A stretch of 33,621 nt of DNA. Source: Candidatus Gastranaerophilales bacterium. GTDB lineage: Bacteria > Cyanobacteriota > Vampirovibrionia > Gastranaerophilales > Gastranaerophilaceae. Shown here one piece after another: positions 6,759 through 15,557 of the stretch; the stretch's first letter is position 1; each line of letters starts with the position of its first letter. The notes under the pieces were generated by a model. It saw nothing but the letters and a program-made list of their open reading frames with translations, had not been told where the DNA came from and searched no databases. The translations under genes and the position numbers were made by a program. The DNA lies in contig CALVEO010000017.1 of NCBI GenBank assembly GCA_944326615.1, forward strand, positions 1 through 33,621. Reading direction: 5' to 3'.

Positions 6759-8120
6759 ATGAAACAGGTATATATTGAAACAATGGGCTGCCAGATGAAT
6801 AAATCAGATACTGAAAGAATGCTTGGAATGCTTTCGCATCTGGGATATGAAGAGACAAAAGAGCCTGAAAATGCAGATTTGTTAATGGTTAACACATGTT
6901 CAATCAGACAGTTAAGCGAAGATAAAGCATTCAGCCAGCTTGGAGTCTGGGGAAAATGGAAGGGAAGTAAAAAAATAAAAATAGGTATCTGCGGGTGTGT
7001 CGCACAGCAAAAAGCAAATAAGATTTTTTCAAGAGCACCCTATGTGGATTTTGTACTCGGAACGCATAAAATTTATTCACTCCCTGAAATTATAAAAAAG
7101 ATTAACAACGGCGAAAGAGTCTGTGAATGTACAGAAACTAACGCTGCGGAAGATAATATTGCTAAAGAATATGAAATTAAAAGAGTAAAGGGAGTAAATG
7201 CCTGGATTCCTATAACAGAAGGCTGTAACAATTTCTGCACATACTGTATTGTTCCTTACACAAGAGGGCGTGAACGTTCAAGACTGCCGGAAATTATTAT
7301 TAAAGAGGCAAAAGATGCATTAAATTCAGGGTTTAAAGAAATTACACTTCTGGGGCAGAATGTTGACAGTTACGGGAAAGACTTTCCATCCAAGCTCCCT
7401 GAACGTCAGGATCTTGCAAATTACCGTCTTGCGCAGCTTTTAAGAGAGCTTAACTCAATTGAAGGAAATTTCAGAATACGTTTTGTAACATCTTACCCGA
7501 CTGATATAACAGATGAACTTATAACTACTGCTGTAGAACTTGATAAGGTATGCGAATATTTTCATATTCCTATGCAGTCAGGCAGTTCTGAAGTTTTGAA
7601 AGCAATGAACAGACGCTATGACAGAGAAACTTATGCAAAAATTGTTGAAAAAGTACGCAAAATGGTTCCCGATGTAACAATTACAAGCGACTTTATTGCA
7701 GGTTTTCCCGGAGAAACCGAAGAACAGTTTGAACAGACTCTGACCGCAATTGACGAATTTGAACTGGATTACTGCAATGTTGCAGCGTATTCCCCGCGTG
7801 AAAAAACCGTTGCGGCAAAATGGACAGACAAATTTATTCCTGAAGATATAAAAAATGAAAGATTTCAGCGTTTGAACAAAAAAATTCAGGAAAACTGCCT
7901 TAAATCAAATCTCAAATATACCGGACGGGAAATGGAAGTGCTTGTGGAAAGTTTTTACGAACACAAAGGACAGATGATTAATTCCGGAAAAACAAGGAAT
8001 TTTAAAACTGTTCACATACCCTGTAATAAAGATTTGACAGGACAGTTTGTAAATGCGAAAATAACCGGAGTTAAAACCTGGTATCTTAAAGGCGAATTAA
8101 ATAAAGAGGATAAAAAATGA
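6759..8120 (+). CDS. miaB: tRNA-2-methylthio-N6-dimethylallyladenosine synthase MiaB
   Basis: A 453-residue radical-SAM methylthiotransferase that adds a 2-methylthio group to i6A37 in tRNAs reading U-starting codons. The UPF0004 N-terminal domain holds the auxiliary-cluster cysteines Cys11, Cys47 and Cys80. The radical-SAM cluster is GCNNFCTYC (Cys156, Cys160, Cys163). A TRAM domain follows at about residues 375-445. Length and the VPYTRGRERSR signature are typical of MiaB rather than RimO or MtaB. The upstream TATAAT at 6717-6722 is a plausible -10. The stop overlaps the ATG of the next gene (ATGA), so the two are translationally coupled. Confidence 0.96.
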   Translation: MKQVYIETMGCQMNKSDTERMLGMLSHLGYEETKEPENADLLMVNTCSIRQLSEDKAFSQLGVWGKWKGSKKIKIGICGCVAQQKANKIFSRAPYVDFVLGTHKIYSLPEIIKKINNGERVCECTETNAAEDNIAKEYEIKRVKGVNAWIPITEGCNNFCTYCIVPYTRGRERSRLPEIIIKEAKDALNSGFKEITLLGQNVDSYGKDFPSKLPERQDLANYRLAQLLRELNSIEGNFRIRFVTSYPTDITDELITTAVELDKVCEYFHIPMQSGSSEVLKAMNRRYDRETYAKIVEKVRKMVPDVTITSDFIAGFPGETEEQFEQTLTAIDEFELDYCNVAAYSPREKTVAAKWTDKFIPEDIKNERFQRLNKKIQENCLKSNLKYTGREMEVLVESFYEHKGQMINSGKTRNFKTVHIPCNKDLTGQFVNAKITGVKTWYLKGELNKEDKK

Positions 8121-9082
8121 AAGCAGTAGTATTTGATGAAGGATTAAAACTCGTAAATGATTATAAGAAGCCTGTTCCGCAAAAAGGAGAAGCACTAGTG
8201 CGCGTTACTCTTGCAGGAATTTGTAATACGGATTATGAAATTACAAAAGGCTATATGGGCTACAAAGGAATTCTGGGGCACGAAGCCGTCGGGGTTGTTG
8301 AAGAAATCAATGATGAAGATAAATCACTTCTCGGCAAGCGTGTTGTTGCAGAAATCAGCTACGGGTGCAAAAAACCTGACTGTCCTTACTGTGCACAAAA
8401 ACTTTACCGCCACTGTCCTGACCGCCATACATTGGGAATCTGGAGAAAAGACGGAGTTTTTGCCCAATATTTCACAATGCCTCTTGAAACACTTTTTGAA
8501 GTACCTGATAACGTACCTGATGAGCAGGCAGTTTTTGTCGAACCGCTTGCTGCGGCATGTGAAATTACAGAACAATTACACATAAAACCTTTTGAAAAAG
8601 TTATAGTTCTCGGAGACGGTAAACTCGGACTTATTACTGCTTTAACATTGAATGCGCAGAATTTTGATGTAACTTTAGTCGGCAAACATCAAAATAAGCT
8701 TGATATTGCTAAGGCTCAAGGTGTTAAAACAAAACTGCTTAATGATTTAAAAGTTGAAAAAATTTATGATGTTGTTGTAGAAGCAACAGGCTCTGTTTCA
8801 GGATTTGAAACATCTCTTGCACTTACAAAACCGCGCGGAGTACTGGTTTTGAAAAGCACCGTTGCAGCATCAAAAGAATTTAATCTTGCGCCTATCGTAA
8901 TTGATGAAATTACGGTTTTAGGTTCACGCTGCGGACAATTCGGCCCTGCATTAAGGCTTTTAAAATCAGGAAAAGTAGATTTTTCTCCTCTTATTTCCGC
9001 AAAATACAAAGCAGATGATGCAATAGAAGCTTTTGAAAAAAATAAAGAAAAAGAAACGTTAAAAGTTCTTGTTGAATTTTAA
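8117..9082 (+). CDS. Zinc-type alcohol dehydrogenase family protein (MDR)
   Basis: A 321-residue medium-chain dehydrogenase. It carries CNTDYEITKGYMGYKGILGHEAVG (catalytic-zinc Cys near residue 36, His in GHE), a structural-zinc-like cluster CGCKKPDCPYCAQKLYRHC-type segment with four Cys near residues 85-104, and a Rossmann segment VLGDGKLGL near residue 173. It is shorter than the copy at 1904-2926 and only distantly similar. The start overlaps the miaB stop by four bases, with AGAGGA upstream, so it is cotranscribed. The substrate is unknown, and the link to tRNA modification is positional only. Confidence 0.88.
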   Translation: MKAVVFDEGLKLVNDYKKPVPQKGEALVRVTLAGICNTDYEITKGYMGYKGILGHEAVGVVEEINDEDKSLLGKRVVAEISYGCKKPDCPYCAQKLYRHCPDRHTLGIWRKDGVFAQYFTMPLETLFEVPDNVPDEQAVFVEPLAAACEITEQLHIKPFEKVIVLGDGKLGLITALTLNAQNFDVTLVGKHQNKLDIAKAQGVKTKLLNDLKVEKIYDVVVEATGSVSGFETSLALTKPRGVLVLKSTVAASKEFNLAPIVIDEITVLGSRCGQFGPALRLLKSGKVDFSPLISAKYKADDAIEAFEKNKEKETLKVLVEF

Positions 9083-9102
9083 TTTGATATTTCACATTAT
9101 TT

Positions 9103-9167
9103 ATTTGTCATCCTGAACTTGTTTCAGGATCTGTTTGAGATGCTGAAATAAATTCAGCATGACAAAT
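9103..9167. repeat. Dispersed palindromic element (two hairpins inside an outer stem)
   Basis: The outer arms ATTTGTCAT (9103-9111) and ATGACAAAT (9159-9167) are perfect inverted repeats. Inside are two hairpins: ATCCTGAA/TTCAGGAT and ATGCTGAA/TTCAGCAT. The left part is nearly the same as the element at 18759-18783. It fills the space between the dehydrogenase and Lpt permease genes and may act as a terminator. Confidence 0.8.
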
Positions 9168-9241
9168 AGATGTAAGAAATGTTTTCAGAATTTAGTTGTA
9201 AATATTTGCCTAATCAATTTTTTTCAATTATCATTATATTT

Positions 9242-10372
9242 ATGGAAACTGAAGTAAGGGAAAAAGAATTTTCAGGGAAAGTAACACTGCTTGATAAATA
9301 TATTCTTAAGCAGATAATTGAAATGTTTATAATGGGAGTATGCGTTTTTACATCTATCATTTTTGCATCAGATACCTTTATAACCCTTATTAAACAGATT
9401 TCCTTATTCGGAATCCCTTTCAAAGTAGCATTAATGATGATTATTCTGAACCTGCCGCAGGTAATTGTAATGACAATTCCTATGGGCGTATTGCTTGCGA
9501 CAGTTATGACACTTAACGGTTTGAGCTTAAAATCTGAAATTACCGTAATGCGGGCCTGCGGAATAGGATTGAATAGAATTGCCAAACCTATTTTTATTTT
9601 TGCTTTATTAATGTCTGTATGCAGTTTTGTTATTAATGAAACTGTTGTTCCTGTTATGACAAAACAGTCAAAGGATCTTGCTCTGTGGTCTCTCGGGCAG
9701 AAAAATATTCCTGAGGGCAAGCAAAATTTTGTTTTTAAAGAACTTAATGACGGCGGAAGCATTAAAAGACTTTTTTATGTCGGCTACTGTGAAAATAAAA
9801 TTCTGCATAACATAACCGTTCTTGATACCTCAAAAGACGGTACAATTCAGGTTCTGCAGGCAGATGAAGGCAAAACTTCTCCCGAAGGCTGGCAGTTTGA
9901 AAAGGGTGCTGTTTATACGGTAGATAATGAAGGAAAAATCCTTAACACAACTCTTTTCGACAGCTCTGTTGTCAAATTCGGGCTGGATATGTCTAAAGAA
10001 TTGAACAAAAATGTTGCAAAAGAAATGAATTTCACCCAGCTTATCAGCTACATAAGACATAATCACATAGATGATAAACAGCGCAGTATATTCCATATTG
10101 AGCTTTATGACAAACTTGCACTGCCTCTGACAACTATAGCACTTGTTCTCATTGGCGTGCCTCTTGCAATTACTCCGCCGAGGGTGCGTTATAACAGGGG
10201 CTTCTTATTCAGTATCTTAATCATATTTGCATATTATCTGATAAGAGCGCTGTCTATATCATTCGGCGAAGCAGGCACTCTCCAGCCGTTTCTTGCGGCA
10301 TGGATGCCTAATATCGTCCTGACAATCATCGGTACAATGCTTTATTATAAAAAAGTTTATACAATAGAGTAG
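9242..10372 (+). CDS. LptF/LptG family permease (YjgP/YjgQ)
   Basis: A 376-residue inner-membrane protein of the LPS-export ABC transporter. Three hydrophobic helices lie in the N-terminal third (about residues 20-115), a soluble periplasmic beta-jellyroll region follows at about 125-270, and three more helices end the protein. This is the LptF/LptG layout. LDKYILKQ at the N-terminus and IPMGVLLATVMTLNGLSLKSEITVMRACG are family signatures. An upstream ATG (9179) would add 21 residues with a hydrophobic run unlike the family; neither ATG has a clear Shine-Dalgarno. No partner LptB is in the window. Its presence implies an outer membrane. Confidence 0.9.
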   Translation: METEVREKEFSGKVTLLDKYILKQIIEMFIMGVCVFTSIIFASDTFITLIKQISLFGIPFKVALMMIILNLPQVIVMTIPMGVLLATVMTLNGLSLKSEITVMRACGIGLNRIAKPIFIFALLMSVCSFVINETVVPVMTKQSKDLALWSLGQKNIPEGKQNFVFKELNDGGSIKRLFYVGYCENKILHNITVLDTSKDGTIQVLQADEGKTSPEGWQFEKGAVYTVDNEGKILNTTLFDSSVVKFGLDMSKELNKNVAKEMNFTQLISYIRHNHIDDKQRSIFHIELYDKLALPLTTIALVLIGVPLAITPPRVRYNRGFLFSILIIFAYYLIRALSISFGEAGTLQPFLAAWMPNIVLTIIGTMLYYKKVYTIE

Positions 10373-10421
10373 GAGCATAGCTGCTCCACCAGCCACATTA
10401 AAGCCCAGTATGACTTTAATG
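10372..10421 (+). other. Two consecutive hairpins after the Lpt permease
   Basis: GGAGCA/TGCTCC (10372-10387, loop TAGC) begins at the last base of the permease stop codon. CATTAAAG/CTTTAATG (10396-10421) follows. Neither has a T-run, so they are not ordinary intrinsic terminators. They could stabilise or process an mRNA that continues into the gene at 10523. Confidence 0.45.
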
Positions 10422-10522
10422 AAACAACTAAAGAAGGAGCACAACCGCTATACAACAAATCGAAACTTTATTAACTTACAATCGTGCAAAAAATTTTATT
10501 TAAGAGTTTTAGGTAAAACAAT

Positions 10523-11101
10523 ATGAACAATAATTTATTCCAGAATAACTTCAAAAGACTGAATGATTATGATTTGAATATCTTAAATGACAATTCATTT
10601 AAGGATTTGGATGATAAGACTCTAAAGCTGGAATGCCTCATAGCAGAAAAAGAAGAAACGCTTGAAAATCTTAACAACAAAATAAAAGGCGCAGAACTTT
10701 TAGGCAAACTGCTTGATGTTATGGATTTGAAAATTCAGGCAAAACAAATAGAAAATGAGCTTGCAGATCTCAAAGAACAGTATTCAAAAAGAAACATGAC
10801 AGAAAAATTAACCGATGCAATAATTGCCAAAAAACCAAAACACAAATTGTCTCCTATCAGACGTCTTGCAAGATTTGTATCAAGAAATATTATCGCCAGA
10901 ATGTCAAAAAAAGTTAAATCAATTCTTGATTTAAGCGACTCTTTAGATACACTTGAAAGTATAAACGAAAATGTCGATGAACTTATTGCAATGAAAGTCC
11001 CGTATGGCGAAACAAAAGCTAATTACGAAAAACTTACAAATTATCTTTACCGCGCAAACAGAATTCATGCGGAAATTAATAAAAAAATGCAGAAATTATA
11101 G
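10523..11101 (+). CDS. Coiled-coil hypothetical protein
   Basis: A 192-residue protein, highly charged and almost entirely helical, with no signal peptide or membrane segment. Residues about 30-90 form a heptad-rich coiled coil ([21 protein letters not shown] onward), a basic loop follows near 105-135 ([20 protein letters not shown]), and a second helical pair ends the protein. I do not recognise the family. It sits between the Lpt permease and dut, 14 bases before the dut ATG, so it is likely in the dut operon. A short in-frame leader reading into its start codon is possible. Confidence 0.75.
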   Translation: MNNNLFQNNFKRLNDYDLNILNDNSFKDLDDKTLKLECLIAEKEETLENLNNKIKGAELLGKLLDVMDLKIQAKQIENELADLKEQYSKRNMTEKLTDAIIAKKPKHKLSPIRRLARFVSRNIIARMSKKVKSILDLSDSLDTLESINENVDELIAMKVPYGETKANYEKLTNYLYRANRIHAEINKKMQKL

Positions 11102-11115
11102 AACAAGGAGAAAAT

Positions 11116-11553
11116 ATGACAGTTTTAAAAATTGAAAGATTACCGCATAACAAATTTTTACCTGAATACAAAACAGAAGGATCTGCAGGGATGGATTTGT
11201 GCGCAGCTATAGCTGAGCCTATTATGTTAAAACCTCTTGAAAGAGCACTGGTGCCGACAGGCTTGAAAATTGAACTCGAACATGGATATGAAGCCCAGAT
11301 AAGACCTCGTTCAGGCCTGTCTATCAAGCATGGAATTACTTTGATAAATTGTGTCGGCACTATTGATGAAGATTACAGAGGAGAGGTCTGTGTACCTGTG
11401 GTTAACCTTTCGAATGAAACATACACAATTCTGCCGGATGAAAGAATTGCACAGATGATTATTGCACGTGTTGAACAGGCAGAAATTAAAGTCGAAACAG
11501 AATTATCAGAAACCGTCCGCGGTGCAGGAGGATTTGGCTCGACAGGAAAATGA
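11116..11553 (+). CDS. dut: dUTP diphosphatase
   Basis: A 145-residue trimeric dUTPase that hydrolyses dUTP to dUMP and keeps uracil out of DNA. All five conserved motifs are visible in order: GSAGMDL near residue 22, RPRSGLS near 65, the nucleoside-binding [10 protein letters not shown] near 83, RIAQMII near 107 and the flexible C-terminal [10 protein letters not shown] arm. Length is typical. A good ribosome binding site (AAGGAG) lies six bases before the ATG. Its last four bases overlap the start of the DUF2752 gene (ATGA). Confidence 0.97.
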   Translation: MTVLKIERLPHNKFLPEYKTEGSAGMDLCAAIAEPIMLKPLERALVPTGLKIELEHGYEAQIRPRSGLSIKHGITLINCVGTIDEDYRGEVCVPVVNLSNETYTILPDERIAQMIIARVEQAEIKVETELSETVRGAGGFGSTGK

Positions 11554-11822
11554 TTTATCTTAAATATTCTCTGCCGCTAATATTTATATTTGTTGTTGAA
11601 GTTCTTGTAAAATTCAATCATAAAACAATATGCCTGTGGAAACTTTTAACCGGTCATGAGTGTTTGGGATGCGGAATGACAAGGGCTTTTGATGCGTTAT
11701 TCCATCTGCATTTTAAAGAAGCTTTTGAATTTAACCCATTAATAATTATTGTGGCTCCACTGTTGTTGTATTTATGGATTAAAATCATACAAAAAGAGCC
11801 CCCCCCCGAGAATAAATGCTAA
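11550..11822 (+). CDS. DUF2752 family small membrane protein
   Basis: A 90-residue protein with two hydrophobic helices flanking the hallmark of DUF2752, [25 protein letters not shown], with the CxxCGxTRA core near residues 42-50. The family is widespread, of unknown function and predicted to be an inner-membrane protein. It is translationally coupled to dut by an ATGA overlap. Near the C-terminus the codons for three prolines form a run of nine C residues (11799-11807), unusual in such AT-rich DNA. Confidence 0.88.
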   Translation: MIYLKYSLPLIFIFVVEVLVKFNHKTICLWKLLTGHECLGCGMTRAFDALFHLHFKEAFEFNPLIIIVAPLLLYLWIKIIQKEPPPENKC

Positions 11823-11864
11823 TATTGCTTCCGGTACTATTTAATTCGAAAGGAGAGTTTTGTA

Positions 11865-12173
11865 ATGGCTGATGAAGACAATTATGTAGAACGGAAAAGA
11901 GACTATACTGCAACATTGCTTTTATGTTGGTTCCTGGGCTGTTTAGGTATTCACAGATTTTATACAGGCTACACTGTAATAGGAATTATTCAGCTTTTAA
12001 CAGGCGGCGGCTGCTGCATTTGGGCTTTGATAGATTTCATATGCTTATGTTTTGGAAATTTTGAAGATGCAGACAGCAATGAACTCGCTCAATACAATCC
12101 TGTATTAGGTAAAACTGCATTTACAATATTTGTAATTCTAGTTATTGCAGGCGTTCTTACTGCTGCTCTATAA
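11865..12173 (+). CDS. TM2 domain-containing protein
   Basis: A 102-residue protein with a TM2 domain: a charged N-terminus, a first helix containing LLLCWFLGCLGIHRFYTG (the GxHRFY signature near residues 29-34), the second helix after GIIQLLTGGGCCIWALIDF, and a third hydrophobic segment at the C-terminus (TIFVILVIAGVLTAA). TM2 proteins are small membrane proteins with poorly defined roles. A strong ribosome binding site (AAAGGAGAG) precedes the ATG, and a clear terminator follows. It is the last gene of the plus-strand run beginning at dut. Confidence 0.9.
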   Translation: MADEDNYVERKRDYTATLLLCWFLGCLGIHRFYTGYTVIGIIQLLTGGGCCIWALIDFICLCFGNFEDADSNELAQYNPVLGKTAFTIFVILVIAGVLTAAL

Positions 12174-12191
12174 TAAATATAATCCAATAAT

Positions 12192-12226
12192 AAAAAGAAC
12201 CTTTAATTAAAAAAAGGTTCTTTTTT
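12192..12226. terminator. Terminator after the TM2 gene
   Basis: AAAAAGAACCTTT (12192-12204) pairs with AAAGGTTCTTTTT (about 12213-12225), followed by more T. It is bidirectional in form and also lies beyond the end of the small minus-strand gene at 12264. Confidence 0.8.
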
Positions 12227-12263
12227 ATTTTAATATCGAGGAAAAGGAGGAAGAATAAAAAAC

Positions 12264-12440
12264 TTACTTTTTATTACCGTTGAAAACTGAAATTTTTGAA
12301 AGGTCGTTTTCAAGAGTAAACTTAGTATTTATGTCAAAAAGCGGATCCTGATTTTGATTATCAGCGCCTTTTTGTTTGTTCCAATAATCTTTGTCTAGTT
12401 TTGGTAATCCTTTTGGTATATCACTGTTAAAATCAACCAT
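12264..12440 (-). CDS. Small hypothetical protein (58 residues)
   Basis: The ATG at 12440 follows CAAAGGGAAATTATAT, a usable ribosome binding site; an upstream TTG would lengthen it by 13 residues. The product is soluble and polar: MVDFNSDIPKGLPKLDKDYW, then a Gln/Asn-rich stretch and a C-terminal ISVFNGNKK. No family is recognised. It lies downstream of the GH57 gene's far end but reads the same direction, with its own upstream gap. The codon usage and ribosome binding site favour a real gene, but short length leaves doubt. Confidence 0.5.
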   Translation of the reverse strand: MVDFNSDIPKGLPKLDKDYWNKQKGADNQNQDPLFDINTKFTLENDLSKISVFNGNKK

Positions 12441-12521
12441 ATATAATTTCCCTTTGCTGTTTTTATTAACGGCAGACAATAAAAAAACTTTAGATTTTTA
12501 TTCTGTTATGTTAAGATATTG

Positions 12522-14747
12522 TTACATTCGTTTAATTGTCAAAAGCATTTCATTTGGTATAAAGTAATCCTTCACCCCGTATGTTGCGTTTATAAACAAA
12601 AATTCAAGAGTATCCCCTTTTTCTATTCCTATGTCATCGAAAGGAATACTGGCATCTACAACTTTATCATATATTGCCATAATATTTTTCGACGATGTTA
12701 TTGCCCATAAATTGTTTGGCAGGGCTTTTACAAGGCGGATAAGATTAATTTCTCCGTCATATATTGAAATTTGCATTTCATTATGGAATTTTTCTTTTGA
12801 AATCGGCAGAATACTCTCAGCTTTTTGTATAATTCTTATTGGCGAAAGCTCTTGACGTTTATTCTGATTTCTCATATAAACATACATTTGATTTACACGT
12901 TTAAAATTTGCTGATGCCTGTTTGTTGTATTCGTTAATATAAAACCTTAAATAAAGATTATCCCTGTCGTATCCGAAACATATTTTGTCAAAAAACTTAA
13001 ATTCATCAAGAACAGGTCCGTCAGGAATTTTAATGCAACCTGCGTTGAGCCAGGTTTCATCATCGTGTTCTTTCCCGTCTAAAACCGGAGTAAATTCACC
13101 TTTTGGGTATCTTGACGGTTTTGATATAGCTGATAAAAGCGGAGTGTCAAGATATTCAGGAGGTTCTAACCCGAGATAGATATAAATATTTTTTAAATGT
13201 TCCCTAAAAATATAATCAAAAATATTATCACGTCCCGAATCATTCGGTTCGCCGTACCACCAGAACCAGTCGCTTCCTTCACAGATAAAAAGTTCACGCC
13301 TTGCAGCATCAATATTGGGATGAAGCGGGTTTTGTTTTACAAATGCACTGAAATCATCTCTAACCTGTTTTAAATATGTCCATGCAAGATTTTTTAACGG
13401 TTCATCAATCCAAAGTTTAAAGTTTCTGTTAATCCAGGATCCCGGACTCAATTTATTCAAAGTTTTCGGTGTATCTTTTTCAAGATAATCACTTATAAGA
13501 ACTGTTTCAAGAGTCGGATCGTTTTCAATAAGCGAATATATTGTCTGCAAAAACACAGCGCCGTCTTCTGTATAGTTTTCCCAGCAGTTTTCCCCATCCA
13601 TTGCAATTGTCAGCAGATGATGTTCATCAGGAGATGATAAAAGTTTGCTCTGCGTAACTTTTATCCTGTCGTATAAATCGTTTGCAGCAGCTTCTGCAGG
13701 ATGATTAGGATATTCAAATCCTATTAGGTTAGGAATAACCGAATCTCTAAAAATTATATCCAGCCCTTTATAATCATAGGATTTCAAAAGGTGGTAAGGA
13801 TCTTCCAAATATCCCCTGAAATCGCGGACAAATTCAAATTTAATGGAATTAGACAAAATTCCCTCATCTGATATTGTCCATTTTACACCGAGTTCTTTCA
13901 GCATTTCTGTAACTTTTGAATTGATGCACTGCTCAGAAGGCCAAATACCTTGCGGACGCTTGCCTAAAAGTTCTTCTACCCTGTCAAGCGCCATTTTGGT
14001 CTGCATTTTTGCATCAAGCTCCATTTTAAGATTAGAAGGAAGCTCGCTCTGTGCAGATTTTTTTATGCTTTTTATATCAAGCAGTATGGGCAAAATCGGA
14101 TGATAATAAGGACTTGTCGTAACTTCAATTTTACCTTTTTTGATAAATTCCTTATATGCAGGGATAATTTTTCTTATTATGTCTCTCTGGATTTCTATAA
14201 TTTTAATCCTGTCATCAAGAGTATAATTTTTCCCCTTTTTAATCAATTTTTTCAGCCCGGGATACATATTTTTGTATATCGGATCAAACCACACAAGATT
14301 AAAATATGCCATAAGGTCTGAATATTCCTCGGGAGAAAAAATATTAATATCATTTTCTTCACCAAGCTGGTATTTTTGATAGAGGCTGTGATATCTTTCA
14401 TTTGGCAAAATCATTGAGTGAAAATTTGCATCAAAAAAGTTATTTATAATGAATTCTTTGTCATCATCAGTCAAATCCCCGACATCAGTAACCGTAAGCC
14501 TGGAATGAATATCATGCATGCCGTTTTCACCGTAATCAATCAGAGCATCCAGCAAAACAGGAACAAGGTTGAAGTTTAATTTTATATTTTTGAACTTGTT
14601 TAAGATAAGCACCATATCAAGATAATCTTTGACAGCATGCAGTCTAACCCATGGCATCAGATAGTCGCCCTGCGGAGAAAGCTGATATACAGGCTGGTGC
14701 ATGTGCCAGTAGAATGCTATAGATAACTTTTTCGTTTGGCTCATCAT
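12522..14747 (-). CDS. Glycoside hydrolase family 57 protein
   Basis: A roughly 741-residue enzyme of the GH57 alpha-glucan group. Conserved regions visible are HMHQP near residue 15 (region 1), GIWPSEQC near residue 280 with the Glu nucleophile (region 3), and MDGENCWE near residue 385 with the acid/base Asp (region 4). A helical segment with SDWFWWYGEPND near 500 follows, as in longer amylase/amylopullulanase-type members. The last 180 residues look like a beta-rich accessory domain. It likely acts on glycogen- or starch-like alpha-glucans in the cytoplasm, since no signal peptide is seen; 4-alpha-glucanotransferase or branching activity is possible. The ATG at 14747 is chosen over one at 14786 that would add 13 hydrophobic residues. 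Confidence 0.9.
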   Translation of the reverse strand: MMSQTKKLSIAFYWHMHQPVYQLSPQGDYLMPWVRLHAVKDYLDMVLILNKFKNIKLNFNLVPVLLDALIDYGENGMHDIHSRLTVTDVGDLTDDDKEFIINNFFDANFHSMILPNERYHSLYQKYQLGEENDINIFSPEEYSDLMAYFNLVWFDPIYKNMYPGLKKLIKKGKNYTLDDRIKIIEIQRDIIRKIIPAYKEFIKKGKIEVTTSPYYHPILPILLDIKSIKKSAQSELPSNLKMELDAKMQTKMALDRVEELLGKRPQGIWPSEQCINSKVTEMLKELGVKWTISDEGILSNSIKFEFVRDFRGYLEDPYHLLKSYDYKGLDIIFRDSVIPNLIGFEYPNHPAEAAANDLYDRIKVTQSKLLSSPDEHHLLTIAMDGENCWENYTEDGAVFLQTIYSLIENDPTLETVLISDYLEKDTPKTLNKLSPGSWINRNFKLWIDEPLKNLAWTYLKQVRDDFSAFVKQNPLHPNIDAARRELFICEGSDWFWWYGEPNDSGRDNIFDYIFREHLKNIYIYLGLEPPEYLDTPLLSAISKPSRYPKGEFTPVLDGKEHDDETWLNAGCIKIPDGPVLDEFKFFDKICFGYDRDNLYLRFYINEYNKQASANFKRVNQMYVYMRNQNKRQELSPIRIIQKAESILPISKEKFHNEMQISIYDGEINLIRLVKALPNNLWAITSSKNIMAIYDKVVDASIPFDDIGIEKGDTLEFLFINATYGVKDYFIPNEMLLTIKRM

Positions 14748-14815
14748 TATGTTTATAATTGTAACAAAAATTTTTACAAATGGCAAAATTTATTTTATCC
14801 GTTTTTAATACCAAT

Positions 14816-15550
14816 ATGAAAATTAATAGTATAAATTATTTTAATTATAATAACTATACGCCTCAAAATATTAATAATTCTGAATCCTGCCAAAAAGGTG
14901 AATCAGTATTAAATAATAAATTAAACCGCTTGGAATTTTTGGGCAGAAGTCAGGTAAAATTCACAGGCATTAATAATTATGATTCTAATGAATTTGATAA
15001 AACTTTCTTTAATGACATCTCAAAAGACTTAGAGTTATCCCGCGAAGATAGTGATAAATTTAAAAAAATTGTTAATAAATTTTTGAAAAAAAATAACTAT
15101 TCTTCGACAGAAGACCTTTGTGCAGCCTGCGACGACGGAGAACTTATAGAATCATTTATCAACACCGTAGCAGAAGGACTTAATTTATCCGATGAAAAAA
15201 TTGAAAAACTGGATGATTTTTTTATAAAAAAATACGCAGTAAAGAAATTTTCAGAAGCATTCAAAGAGGATGAAAGTCTTGCTGATACTATGCTTATGTT
15301 TGCCGCAAAAAGTATGAAAAACAATCTGGTATGTGAAAATTTATTGGAAAAATTTAATTTAGATCCGCAAGAAAAGCAAAATATTTTTTCACATTTGAAC
15401 AAACTTGAGCAAGATATTCCACCTGAACAAATCGCGTATGAAATTACAGAAGAATATAATCTTCCATCAATAGATGATTTTAATTACGTTTTAAAAACTA
15501 TTAAATCACGTGATAAAATGTTTATGGATTTTTGGTCAGATAACAGTTAA
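14816..15550 (+). CDS. Helical hypothetical protein with Asn/Tyr-rich N-terminus
   Basis: A 244-residue protein. The first 55 residues are low-complexity and Asn/Tyr/Ser-rich (MKINSINYFNYNNYTPQN) and end in QVKFTG; the rest is acidic and helical. Three loosely repeated modules each start with a turn like DLELSREDSDKF, GLNLSDEKIEKL or FNLDPQEKQNIF, spaced 60-80 residues apart. No signal peptide or membrane helix is seen. The family is unknown to me, though N-termini of this kind (short MKI..N start, then a KFTG/FKG motif) recall proteins I associate with Gastranaerophilales. The ATG at 14816 is preferred; an in-frame ATG at 14780 lies inside the GH57 promoter region. It is divergent from the GH57 gene. 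Confidence 0.7.
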   Translation: MKINSINYFNYNNYTPQNINNSESCQKGESVLNNKLNRLEFLGRSQVKFTGINNYDSNEFDKTFFNDISKDLELSREDSDKFKKIVNKFLKKNNYSSTEDLCAACDDGELIESFINTVAEGLNLSDEKIEKLDDFFIKKYAVKKFSEAFKEDESLADTMLMFAAKSMKNNLVCENLLEKFNLDPQEKQNIFSHLNKLEQDIPPEQIAYEITEEYNLPSIDDFNYVLKTIKSRDKMFMDFWSDNS

Positions 15551-15557
15551 TATAACA

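Noticed and set aside
12519-14321. Several plus-strand ORFs opposite the GH57 gene
   Set aside because: They are antisense to a long, clearly conserved coding region and show no motifs or ribosome binding sites.
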